Shown: positions 53,896 through 63,310, counted from the first letter of the stretch. The stretch: DNA of 64,000 nt from Streptomyces sp. CB02923 (GCF_001905005.1 NZ_LWKZ01000003.1:120579-184578); one strand, 5' to 3'. Translations and numbers: made by a program. The notes: generated by a model from the sequence alone, not told the origin.

Positions 53896-54987
53896 ATGTC
53901 CCCGGAGTACCTGGAGGGGTACACCACCCTCCTCGCCGAGGTGTCCGACACCGGGCGGCTGCCCCGGCGCGCGGAACTGGACGCACTGCGGGAACTGGGG
54001 GAGCGGGCCGCCGAGTCGGGGCACGGGCTCCGCGAACTGGTCGGCCTCTTCCTGGGGGAGACGCGGCGGGTGTGGGGCACGCTGCCCGGGGTGGCGCGGG
54101 CCGCGGGCGCCGCGGAGCGGGCGCGTACCGGCGACGCCGTGCTGGGCGCGGTGGACGCCGCCGTCGCCGCGTTCGGCGAAGGACACGAACGCGCGCAGCG
54201 GCTCGCCGTACGCCAGGAGGAGGCCGCGCGCCGCGAGTTCGTCGACGACCTGCTGTACGGGCGCAGCGACCTGGGGCGGCTGGCCGAGCGCGCCGAACGC
54301 TTCGGACTGCGGCTGGCCCACGAGCACGCCGTCGCCGTCGCCGAGGGCGAGGAGCCCTTCGACGACATCCACCCGGTCGCCCGCCGGGTCGAACGCGAAC
54401 TGCTCGGCCGGTTCGGCGACCGCGATGTGCTGATCACCACCAAGGAAGGCCGGCTGATCTGCGTCGGCGCGAGCCGCGAGAGCACGGTGCTGGACGCCTT
54501 CGCGACGTACGCGCGCTGGCCCGACGTCGGCCGGCCCGGGGCGCGGCGGGTCGCCATCGGCCGGGTGCACTCCGGCGCGGGCGGCGTCGTGCACTCGTAC
54601 GAGGAGGCCCTGGGGGCGCTGGAGCTGGCCCAGCAGCTGGAGCTGGAAGAGCCGGTGCTGCGCGCCGCCGACCTGCTGGTCTTCCCCGTACTGCTGCGCG
54701 ACCGCGCGGCCATGGCCGACCTCGTCCACACGGTCCTCGGGCCGCTGACGCAGTCGCGCGGCGGCGCCGGGCCGCTGCTGGCGACCATCGGGGCGCTCGC
54801 GGCGTCCGGATACGTGAACGCCGAGGCCGCCCGCCGCCTGAAGGTGAGCGTGCGCACCCTGTCGTACCGCTTGGAGCGCATCAAGTTCCTCACCGGCTAC
54901 GACCCGTCGGACGGCCTGCAGCGCTTCACGCTGGAGACGGCGGCGATGGGCGCGCGGCTGCTGGACTGGCCGGACAAGCCGCTGTAG
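53896..54987 (+). CDS. PucR/CdaR-type transcriptional regulator
   Basis: A product of 363 residues. A variable N-terminal helical domain and a GGDEF-like central region (about 150-250) are followed by the C-terminal PucR helix-turn-helix (NAEAARRLKVSVRTLSYRLE, then RIKFLTGYDP). ATG 53896 has gaagga 7 bp upstream; a GTG at 53881 is an alternative. It lies between the channel gene and the nfeD-flotillin pair, all on the plus strand, and may regulate them. Confidence 0.87.
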   Translation: MSPEYLEGYTTLLAEVSDTGRLPRRAELDALRELGERAAESGHGLRELVGLFLGETRRVWGTLPGVARAAGAAERARTGDAVLGAVDAAVAAFGEGHERAQRLAVRQEEAARREFVDDLLYGRSDLGRLAERAERFGLRLAHEHAVAVAEGEEPFDDIHPVARRVERELLGRFGDRDVLITTKEGRLICVGASRESTVLDAFATYARWPDVGRPGARRVAIGRVHSGAGGVVHSYEEALGALELAQQLELEEPVLRAADLLVFPVLLRDRAAMADLVHTVLGPLTQSRGGAGPLLATIGALAASGYVNAEAARRLKVSVRTLSYRLERIKFLTGYDPSDGLQRFTLETAAMGARLLDWPDKPL

Positions 54988-55060
54988 GGCACGTCGCGGA
55001 AGCGGAATCCGGCCGCTCCTTCTACACTCCGGCCACCGTCGGCGGCAAGACCGTGACCCG

Positions 55061-55093
55061 TTAACAGGCTATTAGGAACGCGTAAAGATTGCC
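55061..55093 (+). promoter_or_regulatory. Three 11-bp direct repeats upstream of the NfeD-like gene
   Basis: TTAACAGGCTA, TTAGGAACGCG and TAAAGATTGCC lie head to tail at exact 11-bp spacing, 84 bp before the start of the NfeD-like gene. Half-sites and spacing match the sites at 51485 and 63221. Confidence 0.55.
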
Positions 55094-55176
55094 GGGATCA
55101 GGCAATGTGCGGGCCCCCGCCCCCTTGCCATCATCAAGGAACCGGAAGGCACAGACGCGAACGGGGGACGACGGCC

Positions 55177-55770
55177 ATGGGGGACTTCGGGGCATTCGCA
55201 CGAGCCGCGCTCGCCTTCCCGGCCGTCCTCTTCTCCTTCGCGCTGCTGGTGGTGGCCGCGTACTGGCTGCTGGTGCTGATCGGCGGGGCAGGCGTCGACA
55301 TCCTCGACGGGGGTGAGGGTGTCGACGGCGGCACCGCCGGACTGCCCGTGACGGTGACCCTCTCGCTCGGCGTCCTGATCGCCTGGGCCGTGTCCCTGGC
55401 CGGTGCCGCGCTGACCGAGAGCATGCCGCTGCGCGCCGCCGCACTGGTGCTCGCGCTGTTCGCGGCCTGGGCCGGCACCCGTGTCGCGGTGCGCCTGGCC
55501 CGCCGCCTGCTGCCCCCTGAACGGGTGGCCTCACGGGATGACTTCGTCGGCCGGGTGTGCGTCATCCGCACCGGCCGGGTCTCGTCCGACTTCGGCCAGG
55601 CCGAGGTGCGCGCCGACGACGGATCGACGGCCATCGTCCAGGTCCGTACGCAGGACCCCGGGCTCACCGCCGGCAGCAGCGCGCTGATCTTCGACTACGA
55701 CGCCGACGGCGAGTTCTTCCGGGTCGCGCCCTTCGACGCCGCCCTGGACCCGTACGGCCCGGCCGTCTGA
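55177..55770 (+). CDS. NfeD-like membrane protein, flotillin partner
   Basis: A product of 197 residues. Three hydrophobic helices (about 10-40, 60-82 and 85-110) precede a C-terminal OB-like beta domain (DDFVGRVCVIRTGRVSSDFG onward, to GEFFRVAPF). NfeD/YqiJ-type proteins of this layout work with flotillins in membrane microdomains. The ATG follows gggggacg. The flotillin gene starts 154 bp later. Confidence 0.8.
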   Translation: MGDFGAFARAALAFPAVLFSFALLVVAAYWLLVLIGGAGVDILDGGEGVDGGTAGLPVTVTLSLGVLIAWAVSLAGAALTESMPLRAAALVLALFAAWAGTRVAVRLARRLLPPERVASRDDFVGRVCVIRTGRVSSDFGQAEVRADDGSTAIVQVRTQDPGLTAGSSALIFDYDADGEFFRVAPFDAALDPYGPAV

Positions 55771-55779
55771 GCGCCGTCC

Positions 55780-55859
55780 GATCACCGACCGGGCCGACCG
55801 ATCACCGACCGGGCCGCCCGACCACTGACCGGGCCGACCGACCACCGACCGGAGCGCAC
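55780..55859. repeat. Four 20-bp tandem repeats between the nfeD-like and flotillin genes
   Basis: Unit gatcaccgaccgggccgacc, four head-to-tail copies with 1 to 4 changes each, the last most decayed. The array begins 10 bp after the NfeD stop and ends 66 bp before the flotillin ATG. It is not coding on the plus strand. Confidence 0.85.
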
Positions 55860-55924
55860 CGCGGCCCCGGAGCCGTCGCCCGCGCCCGTCGACTGCCCGA
55901 CACACCGCAGGGACTGATTCACCG

Positions 55925-57934
55925 ATGGATGCCATCACCGTAGGAATCGGCGTGACCGTCGCCGTGGCCGTGCTGATCGTGCTCGTCACGCTCCTCGCCC
56001 TCACCCGCCTCTACCGCAAGGTCCACCAGGGCCAGGCCCTGATCGTCTCCAAGTACCGCAAGGTCGATGTGACCTTCACCGGCTCGGTGGTGCTGCCGGT
56101 GCTGCACAAGGCCGAGGTGATGGACATCTCGGTGAAGACCATCGAGATCGGCCGCACCGGCCACGAGGGCCTGATCTGCCGCGACAACATCCGCGCCGAC
56201 ATCCGCATCGCGTTCTTCGTACGGGTCAACAAGACCCGCGAGGACGTGGTGAAGGTCGCCCAGGCCATCGGCACCGAGCGCGCCAGCGACGTCGGCACGC
56301 TCCAGGAACTGTTCAACGCCAAGTTCTCCGAAGCCCTCAAGACCGTCGGCAAGCAGCTCGACTTCCAGGACCTCTACACCAAGCGCGACGAGTTCCGGGA
56401 CCGGATCATCGCCGTCATCGGCACCGACCTCAACGGCTACAGCCTGGAGGACGCGGCGATCGACTACCTGGAGCAGACCCCGCTGGAGCAGCTCGACACC
56501 GCCAACATCCTCGACGCGCAGGGCATCCGCAAGATCACCGAGCTGACCGCGATCGAGCACGTGCGCACCAACGAGTACCGGCGCAACGAGGAGAAGGAGA
56601 TCACCCGGCAGAACGTCGACGCCCGGGAGGCCGTCCTGGAACTGGAGCGCCGCCAGGCCGACGCGGAGATCCGCCAGCAGCGCGAGATCGCGACCGTACG
56701 CGCCAAGGAGGAGGCCGAGACGGCCCGCGTCCAGGCCGAGGAGCGGCTGCGCTCGCACTCCGCGCACCTGAAGACCGAGGAGGCGCTCGGCGTCCAGAAC
56801 GAGAACCGCGAACGGGAGATCGCGGTGGCGCAGAAGAACCGCGAACGCGTCATCGCCATCGAGAACGAGCGCATCGAGAAGGACCGCCTCCTGGAGGTCA
56901 TCGCCCGCGAGCGGGAGACCCAGCTGACCCGCATCGCCGCCGACAAGGAGGTCGAGGCCGAGAAGCGGGAGATCGCGGACGTCGTACGGGAGCGGATCGC
57001 CGTCGAGAAGACCGTCGCCGCCCAGGAGGAGGAGATCAAGAAGCTCCGTACGGTCGAGGAGGCGGAGCGCGAGCGGCAGTCGCTCGTCATCCGCGCCGAG
57101 GCCGAGGCACAGCAGCGGCTGGTCAAGGACATCAAGGCGGCCGAGGCCGCCGAGCAGGCCGCGGCCCACCGCGCCGCCGAGGCGCTGACGCTGGCCGAGG
57201 GCCGGCGCAAGGCCGCCGACCTGGACGCCCAGGCCAAGATCCGGCTCGCCGAGGGCACCCAGGCCGAGGCGGCCGCCGCCGGACTGGCCGAGGTGAAGGT
57301 ACGGGAGATGAACGCGGTCGCCGTCGAGAAGGCCGGCCGGGCCGAGGCGGAGGCGGCCGAGGCGCTGCTCAAGGCCGAGGCGGCCGGGCTCACCGAGAAG
57401 GCCGCGGCGATGGCGGCGCTGGACGCGGCGAGCCGGGAGCACGAGGAGTACCGGCTGCGGGTGGCGGCCGACAAGGAGGTCCGCCTCGCGGGCCTGGACG
57501 CCCAGCGGCAGATCGCCGAGGTGCAGGCGAAGGTGCTGTCCGCCGGCCTGGAGAACGCGAAGATCGACATCGTCGGCGGGGAGAGCGTCTTCTTCGACCG
57601 GCTGGCCGGCTCGATCGGCGCCGCCAAGGGCCTGGACGCGCTCGTCGAGCGCTCCGAGACGGTCCGCACGGCCGCCGGCCCCTGGCTGGACAAGAACGGG
57701 TCCACCTTCACCAAGGACCTCACCACCATGCTCGGCGGACTCGGCGCGGCCGGGCTGCGCGACCTGACCCTGGCGGGGGCCCTGACCAAGCTCATCGACC
57801 GGGGCGGCCCGCAGTCCGGGCAGCTCCGGAGCCTGCTGGACGCCGCACACGCCAACGGCCTCGCGGACACCCGGATCGCCGACGCGGTCACGGCTCCGTC
57901 CCCGGCCAACGGCGCGGCGGTGGCGGCCGAGTAG
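55925..57934 (+). CDS. Flotillin-family (SPFH/Band 7) protein
   Basis: A product of 669 residues. An N-terminal helix (about 6-27) anchors it, then a Band 7/SPFH domain (about 30-200, with VDVTFTGSVVLPVLHKAEVM), then a long Glu/Ala/Arg/Lys coiled coil (about 205-545, repeated EERLR, AEAEA and EREI stretches), and a C-terminal globular tail (about 545-660). Flotillins form membrane scaffolds that recruit proteins. The neighbours suggest it serves the NfeD-like protein and the downstream AAA+ ATPase. No clear Shine-Dalgarno precedes the ATG. Confidence 0.93.
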   Translation: MDAITVGIGVTVAVAVLIVLVTLLALTRLYRKVHQGQALIVSKYRKVDVTFTGSVVLPVLHKAEVMDISVKTIEIGRTGHEGLICRDNIRADIRIAFFVRVNKTREDVVKVAQAIGTERASDVGTLQELFNAKFSEALKTVGKQLDFQDLYTKRDEFRDRIIAVIGTDLNGYSLEDAAIDYLEQTPLEQLDTANILDAQGIRKITELTAIEHVRTNEYRRNEEKEITRQNVDAREAVLELERRQADAEIRQQREIATVRAKEEAETARVQAEERLRSHSAHLKTEEALGVQNENREREIAVAQKNRERVIAIENERIEKDRLLEVIARERETQLTRIAADKEVEAEKREIADVVRERIAVEKTVAAQEEEIKKLRTVEEAERERQSLVIRAEAEAQQRLVKDIKAAEAAEQAAAHRAAEALTLAEGRRKAADLDAQAKIRLAEGTQAEAAAAGLAEVKVREMNAVAVEKAGRAEAEAAEALLKAEAAGLTEKAAAMAALDAASREHEEYRLRVAADKEVRLAGLDAQRQIAEVQAKVLSAGLENAKIDIVGGESVFFDRLAGSIGAAKGLDALVERSETVRTAAGPWLDKNGSTFTKDLTTMLGGLGAAGLRDLTLAGALTKLIDRGGPQSGQLRSLLDAAHANGLADTRIADAVTAPSPANGAAVAAE

Positions 57935-58021
57935 CCGCCTCCCGGGGCGGAGCGGGCCGCGGGGAAGTGCTTCCGGGGGGATGCGCTTCCTCGCGGCCCG
58001 GCCGCCGCGGGCACACCGGCT

Positions 58022-58045
58022 GCGTACGGGGCGGACCCCGTACGC
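58022..58045 (+). terminator. Hairpin after the flotillin gene
   Basis: A perfect 10-bp stem (gcgtacgggg with ccccgtacgc) with loop cgga, 87 bp after the flotillin stop and directly before the 23-bp repeats. It has no T-run, so it may be a partial terminator or mRNA stabiliser. Confidence 0.5.
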
Positions 58046-58113
58046 AGCCACCACGGACACGTAAGAGCAGCGACCACAAACACGTAAGAGCAGCCACCAC
58101 GGACACGTAAGAG
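58045..58113 (+). repeat. Three 23-bp direct repeats upstream of the giant ATPase gene
   Basis: Copies 1 and 3 of cagccaccacggacacgtaagag are identical; copy 2 differs at three or four bases. Each ends in TAAGAG, spaced 23 bp (about two turns), 63-114 bp before the coding start. The TAAGA core recalls the half-sites of the 11-bp repeats elsewhere in this region. Confidence 0.9.
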
Positions 58114-58175
58114 CTGTTTGGCCGGCAAGCGCGCGCAGGCGGGCGCGCGGCCGTGCGGGCAGGGAGACGGCCCGC

Positions 58176-61100
58176 GTGCAGGGACAGGAGACGCATCTCG
58201 TGCAGGACGACCTCGTGACAGAGACAGGCACCCGCGACGGACAGGACCGCGGCTCCGAGGGCACTCCGTCCCAGGACACCGCCCCCGGCACCGACCTCGC
58301 CGACGGCACGTACGAGCTGCTGCGCGACCGACTCGCCGGTGCCGCCGCCGACCTCGCCGACCGGGCCCGTACCCTCAACGCCCGCCGCGTCGAGACCTTC
58401 GGCGGTACGGAACTCGCCCTGCTCGGCACCGACGGCCTGCGCACCGCCGACGCCGCCGTGATCCGGGACGCCGCGCAGGTCGGCGGCCTGCTGCTGACCG
58501 GCCGCAACGGCCGTCCCGAGCCCGGCGCGCCCGCGGTCACCGTCACGGACGTCTTCGCCCTGCACCGCCTCCACACCACCGGCGACGCCGTACGCCTCGA
58601 ACCGGCGGAGCCCGGCGCCGTACCCGGACTCCTCGACGACCCGCGCTTCCAGCGGGACTTCGACGAGCTGTACCGCTACTACCGCCAGGCCCGCCTGCTC
58701 CGGCTCCACCGCACCGGAGCCCTGCTGCTCGCCGTCTTCCGGACCGGCGAACGGCTCGACGACATCCGCGTACTGCGCTGGAAGATCACCGCGTCCGGGG
58801 ACGGGGCGGAGCCCGGCACGCCCGTCTACCTGGACGCCAAGGGCGAGCGCGACCACACCGCCGCGCCCTCCCACGACTTCACGTGGACCCCCGCCACCCG
58901 CGAGGACCACGTACCCGGCCGCTATCCGCAGCTGTCCGTCCAGGGCGAGGTCTTCCTCTCGACCGCGGGCGGCTCGCTGACCCTGAAGGCCGAGCGCGAC
59001 ACGGAGACGGACGACGGCCTCTACTCCGAACCGGTCGACGAACCCCTCCAGTCCCTCGCCGACGCCGAGGTCGCCCACGCCCGCGTCGGACCGCTGGTCC
59101 TGCTGCGCGTCCGCCCGTACAACGAGACCACCGACCGCTACCTGGTCTTCAACACCCGCACCCGCGACGTGCGCCGGATCGACGCGATCGGCCAGGCGTG
59201 CCGCGCACTGCCCGAGGACCAGGGCATCGTCTTCCCCGGCGGCCACTACCTCACCAACGGCACCGCCAGAACCTTCGACACCGACACCACCGGCCTCGCC
59301 TTCGACCGCGAACACCGCTCCCCGAACGGCGAGGACGTCCTCTACGCGTTCCACGACCGCGCCGAAGGCCGCACCCTCCTCCTCCCGTACAACATCGTCC
59401 GCGAAGAGGCCGCCGCCCCGCTGACCGCGTACGGCCACGCGCTCCTCGACGACGGCACCCTGGCCGTGCTGCGCGGCTCCCGCGAGCCGGGCCGCGTCCA
59501 CCCCGTCCAGATCTGGCACACCCCCTTCGCCTCCGACGCGCACGCCGCGGCGCAGCCGGCCGCGGGCGGACCGCTGGCCCGGATCGGCAACGCCGAGCTG
59601 GTACGCGGCGTGTCCGACGCGCTCTCGGTCGCCCGCATGGCCTCCGACATGGCCCCCGCAGGCCCGGTGTTCGAAGCCATCGCCGCCGCGGCGGCGCGGG
59701 CCGCGGACCGCCACCACTGGCTGGACGAGACCGCGCTCGGCGCGCTCGGCGAGCCGCTGGAAGCCGTACGGGCCGCCGCCGTACAGGTCGTCGAGGAGTT
59801 CGCGCGCGTCACCGAACTGCGCCGCCAGGCCGCCGCCGCCCTCGAAGAGGCCGCGGACCGCACCACCGCGCTGGTCCGGCGGATCCGCGGCGAACAGCCC
59901 GCGACCGCCGACGCCTGGGTCCGCAACCTCACCGCCCTCCGCCACGCCCAGGGCCGCCTGGAAACCCTGCGGGAAACCCGCCACATCGACCTGGACCGCC
60001 TCGCGGAACTGTCCGCGGGCCTCACCGACGACCTGGCCGCCGCCGGACGCCGGGCCGTCGCGTTCCTCAGCGGCGAGGACGCCTTCGCCGCCACCCACCA
60101 CACCGTCACCGAGCTGACCACGGAAGCCGCCGCGGTGGCCACCGCCGCCGACGCCGAACCGCTCGCCGCGCGCATCGACGAGCAGGCCGACGGGCTGCGC
60201 GTCGTCACCGAGGTCGTCGGCACCCTCGACGTCGCGGACACCACCGTACGGACCGCCATCCTGACCCGCGCCGGAGAGGTGCTCGGCGCCGTCAACCGCG
60301 CCCGCGCCACCCTGGACGCGCGGCGCCGCGAACTGCTCGACGCCGAGGGTCGCGAGGAGTTCGCGGCCCGGTTCGCGCTGCTCGGCCAGGCCGTCGCCGG
60401 GGCACTGGCCGCGGCCGGCACCCCCGAGGACTGCGACGACGAACTCGGCCGCCTGCTCCTGCAACTGGAGAACCTCGAAGCGCGCTTCGGCACGTCCGAC
60501 GTACACCTGGAGCGGATCGCCACCCAGCGCGAGGAGATCCACGAGGCGTTCGCCGCGCGCAAGCAGGCCCAGCTCGACGCCCGCGCCCGGCACACCGACC
60601 GGCTCGCCGGATCCGCCGGACGCGTCCTCGCCACCGTCGCCCGCCGGGCCGCGGCCCTCACCACCCCCGACGAGATCAACGCCTTCTTCGCCGCCGACCC
60701 GCTCGTCGCGAAGGTCCACGCCACCACCGGCGAACTGCGCGAACTCGGCGACGGCGGGCGCGCCGACGAACTCGACGGGCGCCTGCGGGCCGCACGCCTG
60801 GAAGCGGCCCGCGCCCTGCGCGACCGCACCGACCTCTACGACGCCACCGGCACCATCCGGCTGGGCCGCCACCGCTTCGCCGTCAACACCCAGCCCGTCG
60901 ACCTGACCCTGGTCCCGCACGGCGACGACCTCGCGTACGCCGTCACCGGCACCGACTACCGCGCGCCCGTCCACGACGCACGGCTGCTGGCCCACCGCGC
61001 CTTCTGGGACCAGCCACTGGTCTCCGAATCGCCGCAGGTCTACCGGGCGGAGCACCTGGCGGCGCTGATTCTCGCGGGGGCCGAGCACGGCACGGGCGCA

Positions 61101-63167
61101 CGGGATGCCGACGCGCCGATTCCGGATCTCGCCGCGCTCCAGGAGGCAGCCGCCGCCGACACGCTCCTCCCCCTCGTCCGCCAGGTGGCCGAAACCCGCT
61201 ACGACGAGGGGTACGACCGGGGCGTCCACGACCACGACGCCGCCGCGATCCTCGCCGCCCTCCTCCGCCTGCACACCGCCGCCGGGCCGCTCCGCTACCC
61301 GCCGCACCTGCGCGCGGCCGCCCAGCTCTTCTGGGCGTACGGCACCGACGACCGCGCCCGCGCGCTGTGGGCCACCCGCGCCCACTCCCTCGCGCGCGCC
61401 CGGTCCGCCTTCGGGCCGCCGACGGGGTGGGGCGCGCTCTCCGCCGAGCTGGGCGGGGCGGCGTACGGGTTCCTGCGGGAGGCGGGGGTGGAGCTCGCCG
61501 GAGAGACGGCCGACCCGTCGTCGCCCCTCGGCGACTACCTGATGGCCGAGCTGACCGAGCTGACAGAGCCGGCCGACGGCGGCGGCCCCCGCTTCACCAC
61601 CAGCGCCGCCGCACGCGCCCTGCTGGCCGGATTCCAGGACGCCCTGGGCGGCCCCGACGCGCCCGCCGTCAAGGAACTCGCCGAGGACCTGCGCGCCCTC
61701 GACGGGGACCTGGCCGCCCGCCACCAGCTCGTCACCGCCTGGCTCGGCGCGTACGCCCAGGCGCGCGGCACCGCGCCGGACGCGCTGCCCGAAGCCGTCG
61801 CGATCGAGGTCTGCGGCCCGGCCCTGCACCGCCGGGAGCTGACCGCGCCGACCGGCGACGACGTGCGCGGCCTCCTCGGCAGCCATCCGCGGATCGCCAC
61901 CGGCGGCACCCTCCCCGTACGGCTCGACGAGCTGCTCGCCCGCACCGAGGCGTTCCGCCGCAGCCGCGTACCGGCGCACCGCGCCTACACCCACCGCCGC
62001 GCCGAACTCCTCACCGCCGAACGCGACCGGCTCAGCCTGGACGCGTACCGCCCCCAGGTCATGTCCGGCTTCGTCCGCAACCACCTCATCGACGAGGTGT
62101 ACCTGCCGCTGATCGGCGACAACTTCGCCAAGCAGCTCGGCGCCGCGGGGGAGCGGCGCCGCACCGACAGCCAGGGCCTGCTCCTGCTGCTGTCGCCGCC
62201 GGGCTACGGCAAGACGACGCTCATGGAGTACGTGGCGGCCCGCCTCGGCCTCCTCCTGGTGAAGGTGGACGGCCCGGCCCTCGGCCACCGCACCACCTCC
62301 CTCGACCCCGCCGCGGCCCCCGACGCCGCCGCCCGCCGCGAGGTCGAGAAGATCTCCTTCGCGCTGGAGGCGGGCAGCAACGTCCTCCTCTACCTCGACG
62401 ACATCCAGCACACCTCGCCGGAACTGCTCCAGAAGTTCATCCCGCTGTGCGACGCGCAGCGGCGGATGGACGGCGTACGGGACGGTGCGGCCCGGACGTA
62501 CGACCTGCGCGGCAAGCGCTTCGCGGTGTGCATGGCGGGCAACCCGTACACCGAATCGGGACAGCGCTTCCGGCTGCCGGACATGCTCGCCAACCGCGCC
62601 GACGTGTGGAATCTCGGTGACGTCCTCAGCGGCAAGGAGACGCTCTTCGCCCACTCCCACATCGAGAACGCGCTGCCCGCCAATCCCGTCCTCGCCCCGC
62701 TCGCCGCCCGCGACCGCGCCGACCTCGCCCTGCTGGTCCGGATGGCCGAAGGCGACGACTCCGTACGCGCCGACCGGCTCGCCCACCCCTACGGCACGGC
62801 CGAACTGCGGGAGATCGTCTCCGTACTGCGCGGACTGCTCCAGGTGCGCGAGGTGGCGCTGACCGTCAACCGCGCCTATATCGCCTCGGCGGCGCAGGCC
62901 GACGCGACCCGCACCGAGCCGCCGTTCCTCCTCCAGGGGTCGTACCGCAACACCGGCAAGATGGCGGCGCGCATCGTCCCCGCGATGAACGACACGGAGC
63001 TGGCCTCCCTCGTCGACGATCACTACCGCGGCGAGGCGCAGACCCTCACCACCGGCGCCGAAGCCAATCTCCTCAAGCTGGCCGAGCTGCGCGGCCGCCT
63101 CGGCCCCGAGCAGGCGCGGCGCTGGGCCGAGGTGAAAGAGATGTGGAGATCACGGGTGGCCGGGTAG
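58176..63167 (+). CDS. Giant AAA+ ATPase ('DNA repair ATPase'-type), flotillin-linked
   Basis: A product of 1663 residues. A short charged N-terminus, then a beta-rich region (about 75-450), a long helical region rich in Ala/Arg/Glu with coiled-coil character (about 455-860), a middle region (about 890-1320), and a C-terminal AAA+ module with Walker A PPGYGKTT (1341-1348) and Walker B VLLYLDDIQH (1403-1412), followed by VCMAGNPYTESGQRFRLPD, the sensor/arginine-finger area. Similar proteins are labelled DNA repair ATPase and sit beside flotillins in other streptomycetes as I recall; real function unknown. A GTG at 58200 with aggag upstream is an alternative start. Confidence 0.85.
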   Translation: MQGQETHLVQDDLVTETGTRDGQDRGSEGTPSQDTAPGTDLADGTYELLRDRLAGAAADLADRARTLNARRVETFGGTELALLGTDGLRTADAAVIRDAAQVGGLLLTGRNGRPEPGAPAVTVTDVFALHRLHTTGDAVRLEPAEPGAVPGLLDDPRFQRDFDELYRYYRQARLLRLHRTGALLLAVFRTGERLDDIRVLRWKITASGDGAEPGTPVYLDAKGERDHTAAPSHDFTWTPATREDHVPGRYPQLSVQGEVFLSTAGGSLTLKAERDTETDDGLYSEPVDEPLQSLADAEVAHARVGPLVLLRVRPYNETTDRYLVFNTRTRDVRRIDAIGQACRALPEDQGIVFPGGHYLTNGTARTFDTDTTGLAFDREHRSPNGEDVLYAFHDRAEGRTLLLPYNIVREEAAAPLTAYGHALLDDGTLAVLRGSREPGRVHPVQIWHTPFASDAHAAAQPAAGGPLARIGNAELVRGVSDALSVARMASDMAPAGPVFEAIAAAAARAADRHHWLDETALGALGEPLEAVRAAAVQVVEEFARVTELRRQAAAALEEAADRTTALVRRIRGEQPATADAWVRNLTALRHAQGRLETLRETRHIDLDRLAELSAGLTDDLAAAGRRAVAFLSGEDAFAATHHTVTELTTEAAAVATAADAEPLAARIDEQADGLRVVTEVVGTLDVADTTVRTAILTRAGEVLGAVNRARATLDARRRELLDAEGREEFAARFALLGQAVAGALAAAGTPEDCDDELGRLLLQLENLEARFGTSDVHLERIATQREEIHEAFAARKQAQLDARARHTDRLAGSAGRVLATVARRAAALTTPDEINAFFAADPLVAKVHATTGELRELGDGGRADELDGRLRAARLEAARALRDRTDLYDATGTIRLGRHRFAVNTQPVDLTLVPHGDDLAYAVTGTDYRAPVHDARLLAHRAFWDQPLVSESPQVYRAEHLAALILAGAEHGTGARDADAPIPDLAALQEAAAADTLLPLVRQVAETRYDEGYDRGVHDHDAAAILAALLRLHTAAGPLRYPPHLRAAAQLFWAYGTDDRARALWATRAHSLARARSAFGPPTGWGALSAELGGAAYGFLREAGVELAGETADPSSPLGDYLMAELTELTEPADGGGPRFTTSAAARALLAGFQDALGGPDAPAVKELAEDLRALDGDLAARHQLVTAWLGAYAQARGTAPDALPEAVAIEVCGPALHRRELTAPTGDDVRGLLGSHPRIATGGTLPVRLDELLARTEAFRRSRVPAHRAYTHRRAELLTAERDRLSLDAYRPQVMSGFVRNHLIDEVYLPLIGDNFAKQLGAAGERRRTDSQGLLLLLSPPGYGKTTLMEYVAARLGLLLVKVDGPALGHRTTSLDPAAAPDAAARREVEKISFALEAGSNVLLYLDDIQHTSPELLQKFIPLCDAQRRMDGVRDGAARTYDLRGKRFAVCMAGNPYTESGQRFRLPDMLANRADVWNLGDVLSGKETLFAHSHIENALPANPVLAPLAARDRADLALLVRMAEGDDSVRADRLAHPYGTAELREIVSVLRGLLQVREVALTVNRAYIASAAQADATRTEPPFLLQGSYRNTGKMAARIVPAMNDTELASLVDDHYRGEAQTLTTGAEANLLKLAELRGRLGPEQARRWAEVKEMWRSRVAG

Positions 63168-63220
63168 CCGCAGGGGCAGGCACCGGCAGGCGCGGAGGCC
63201 GCGTACGGGGACCCGGCCCG

Positions 63221-63310
63221 TTAAGAAAACGTAGAAATCCCCGGGCGCTGAACAGCGGCCTTTACGAAGGCATGGAAATCCCGCGGCGTTAAGAAGTCGT
63301 AGAGAAGAAG
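63221..63310 (+). promoter_or_regulatory. Three pairs of 11-bp direct repeats upstream of the APC permease
   Basis: TTAAGAAAACG/TAGAAATCCCC (63221-63242), TTACGAAGGCA/TGGAAATCCCG (63262-63283) and TTAAGAAGTCG/TAGAGAAGAAG (63289-63310). Each pair has an 11-bp period with A-rich cores, unlike the surrounding sequence. They share half-sites with 51485-51528 and 55061-55093. The surrounding 301-bp gap holds no gene. Confidence 0.55.

Noticed and set aside
55919..58579. Minus-strand open frame opposite the flotillin gene
   Set aside because: The composition is that of an antisense shadow (long Leu/Asp/Gly runs) and the plus strand encodes a recognisable flotillin.
57888..63023. Minus-strand open frame of over 1700 codons opposite the giant ATPase gene
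   Set aside because: It is a mirror of the plus-strand gene's GC-rich third positions. Its translation is Gly/Val/Arg-rich with no motif, while the plus strand has intact Walker motifs.
36937..63200. Insertion sequences or integrase at the borders of the two inserted blocks
   Set aside because: No transposase, integrase, tRNA or long flanking direct repeat was found, so mobility is not directly supported.
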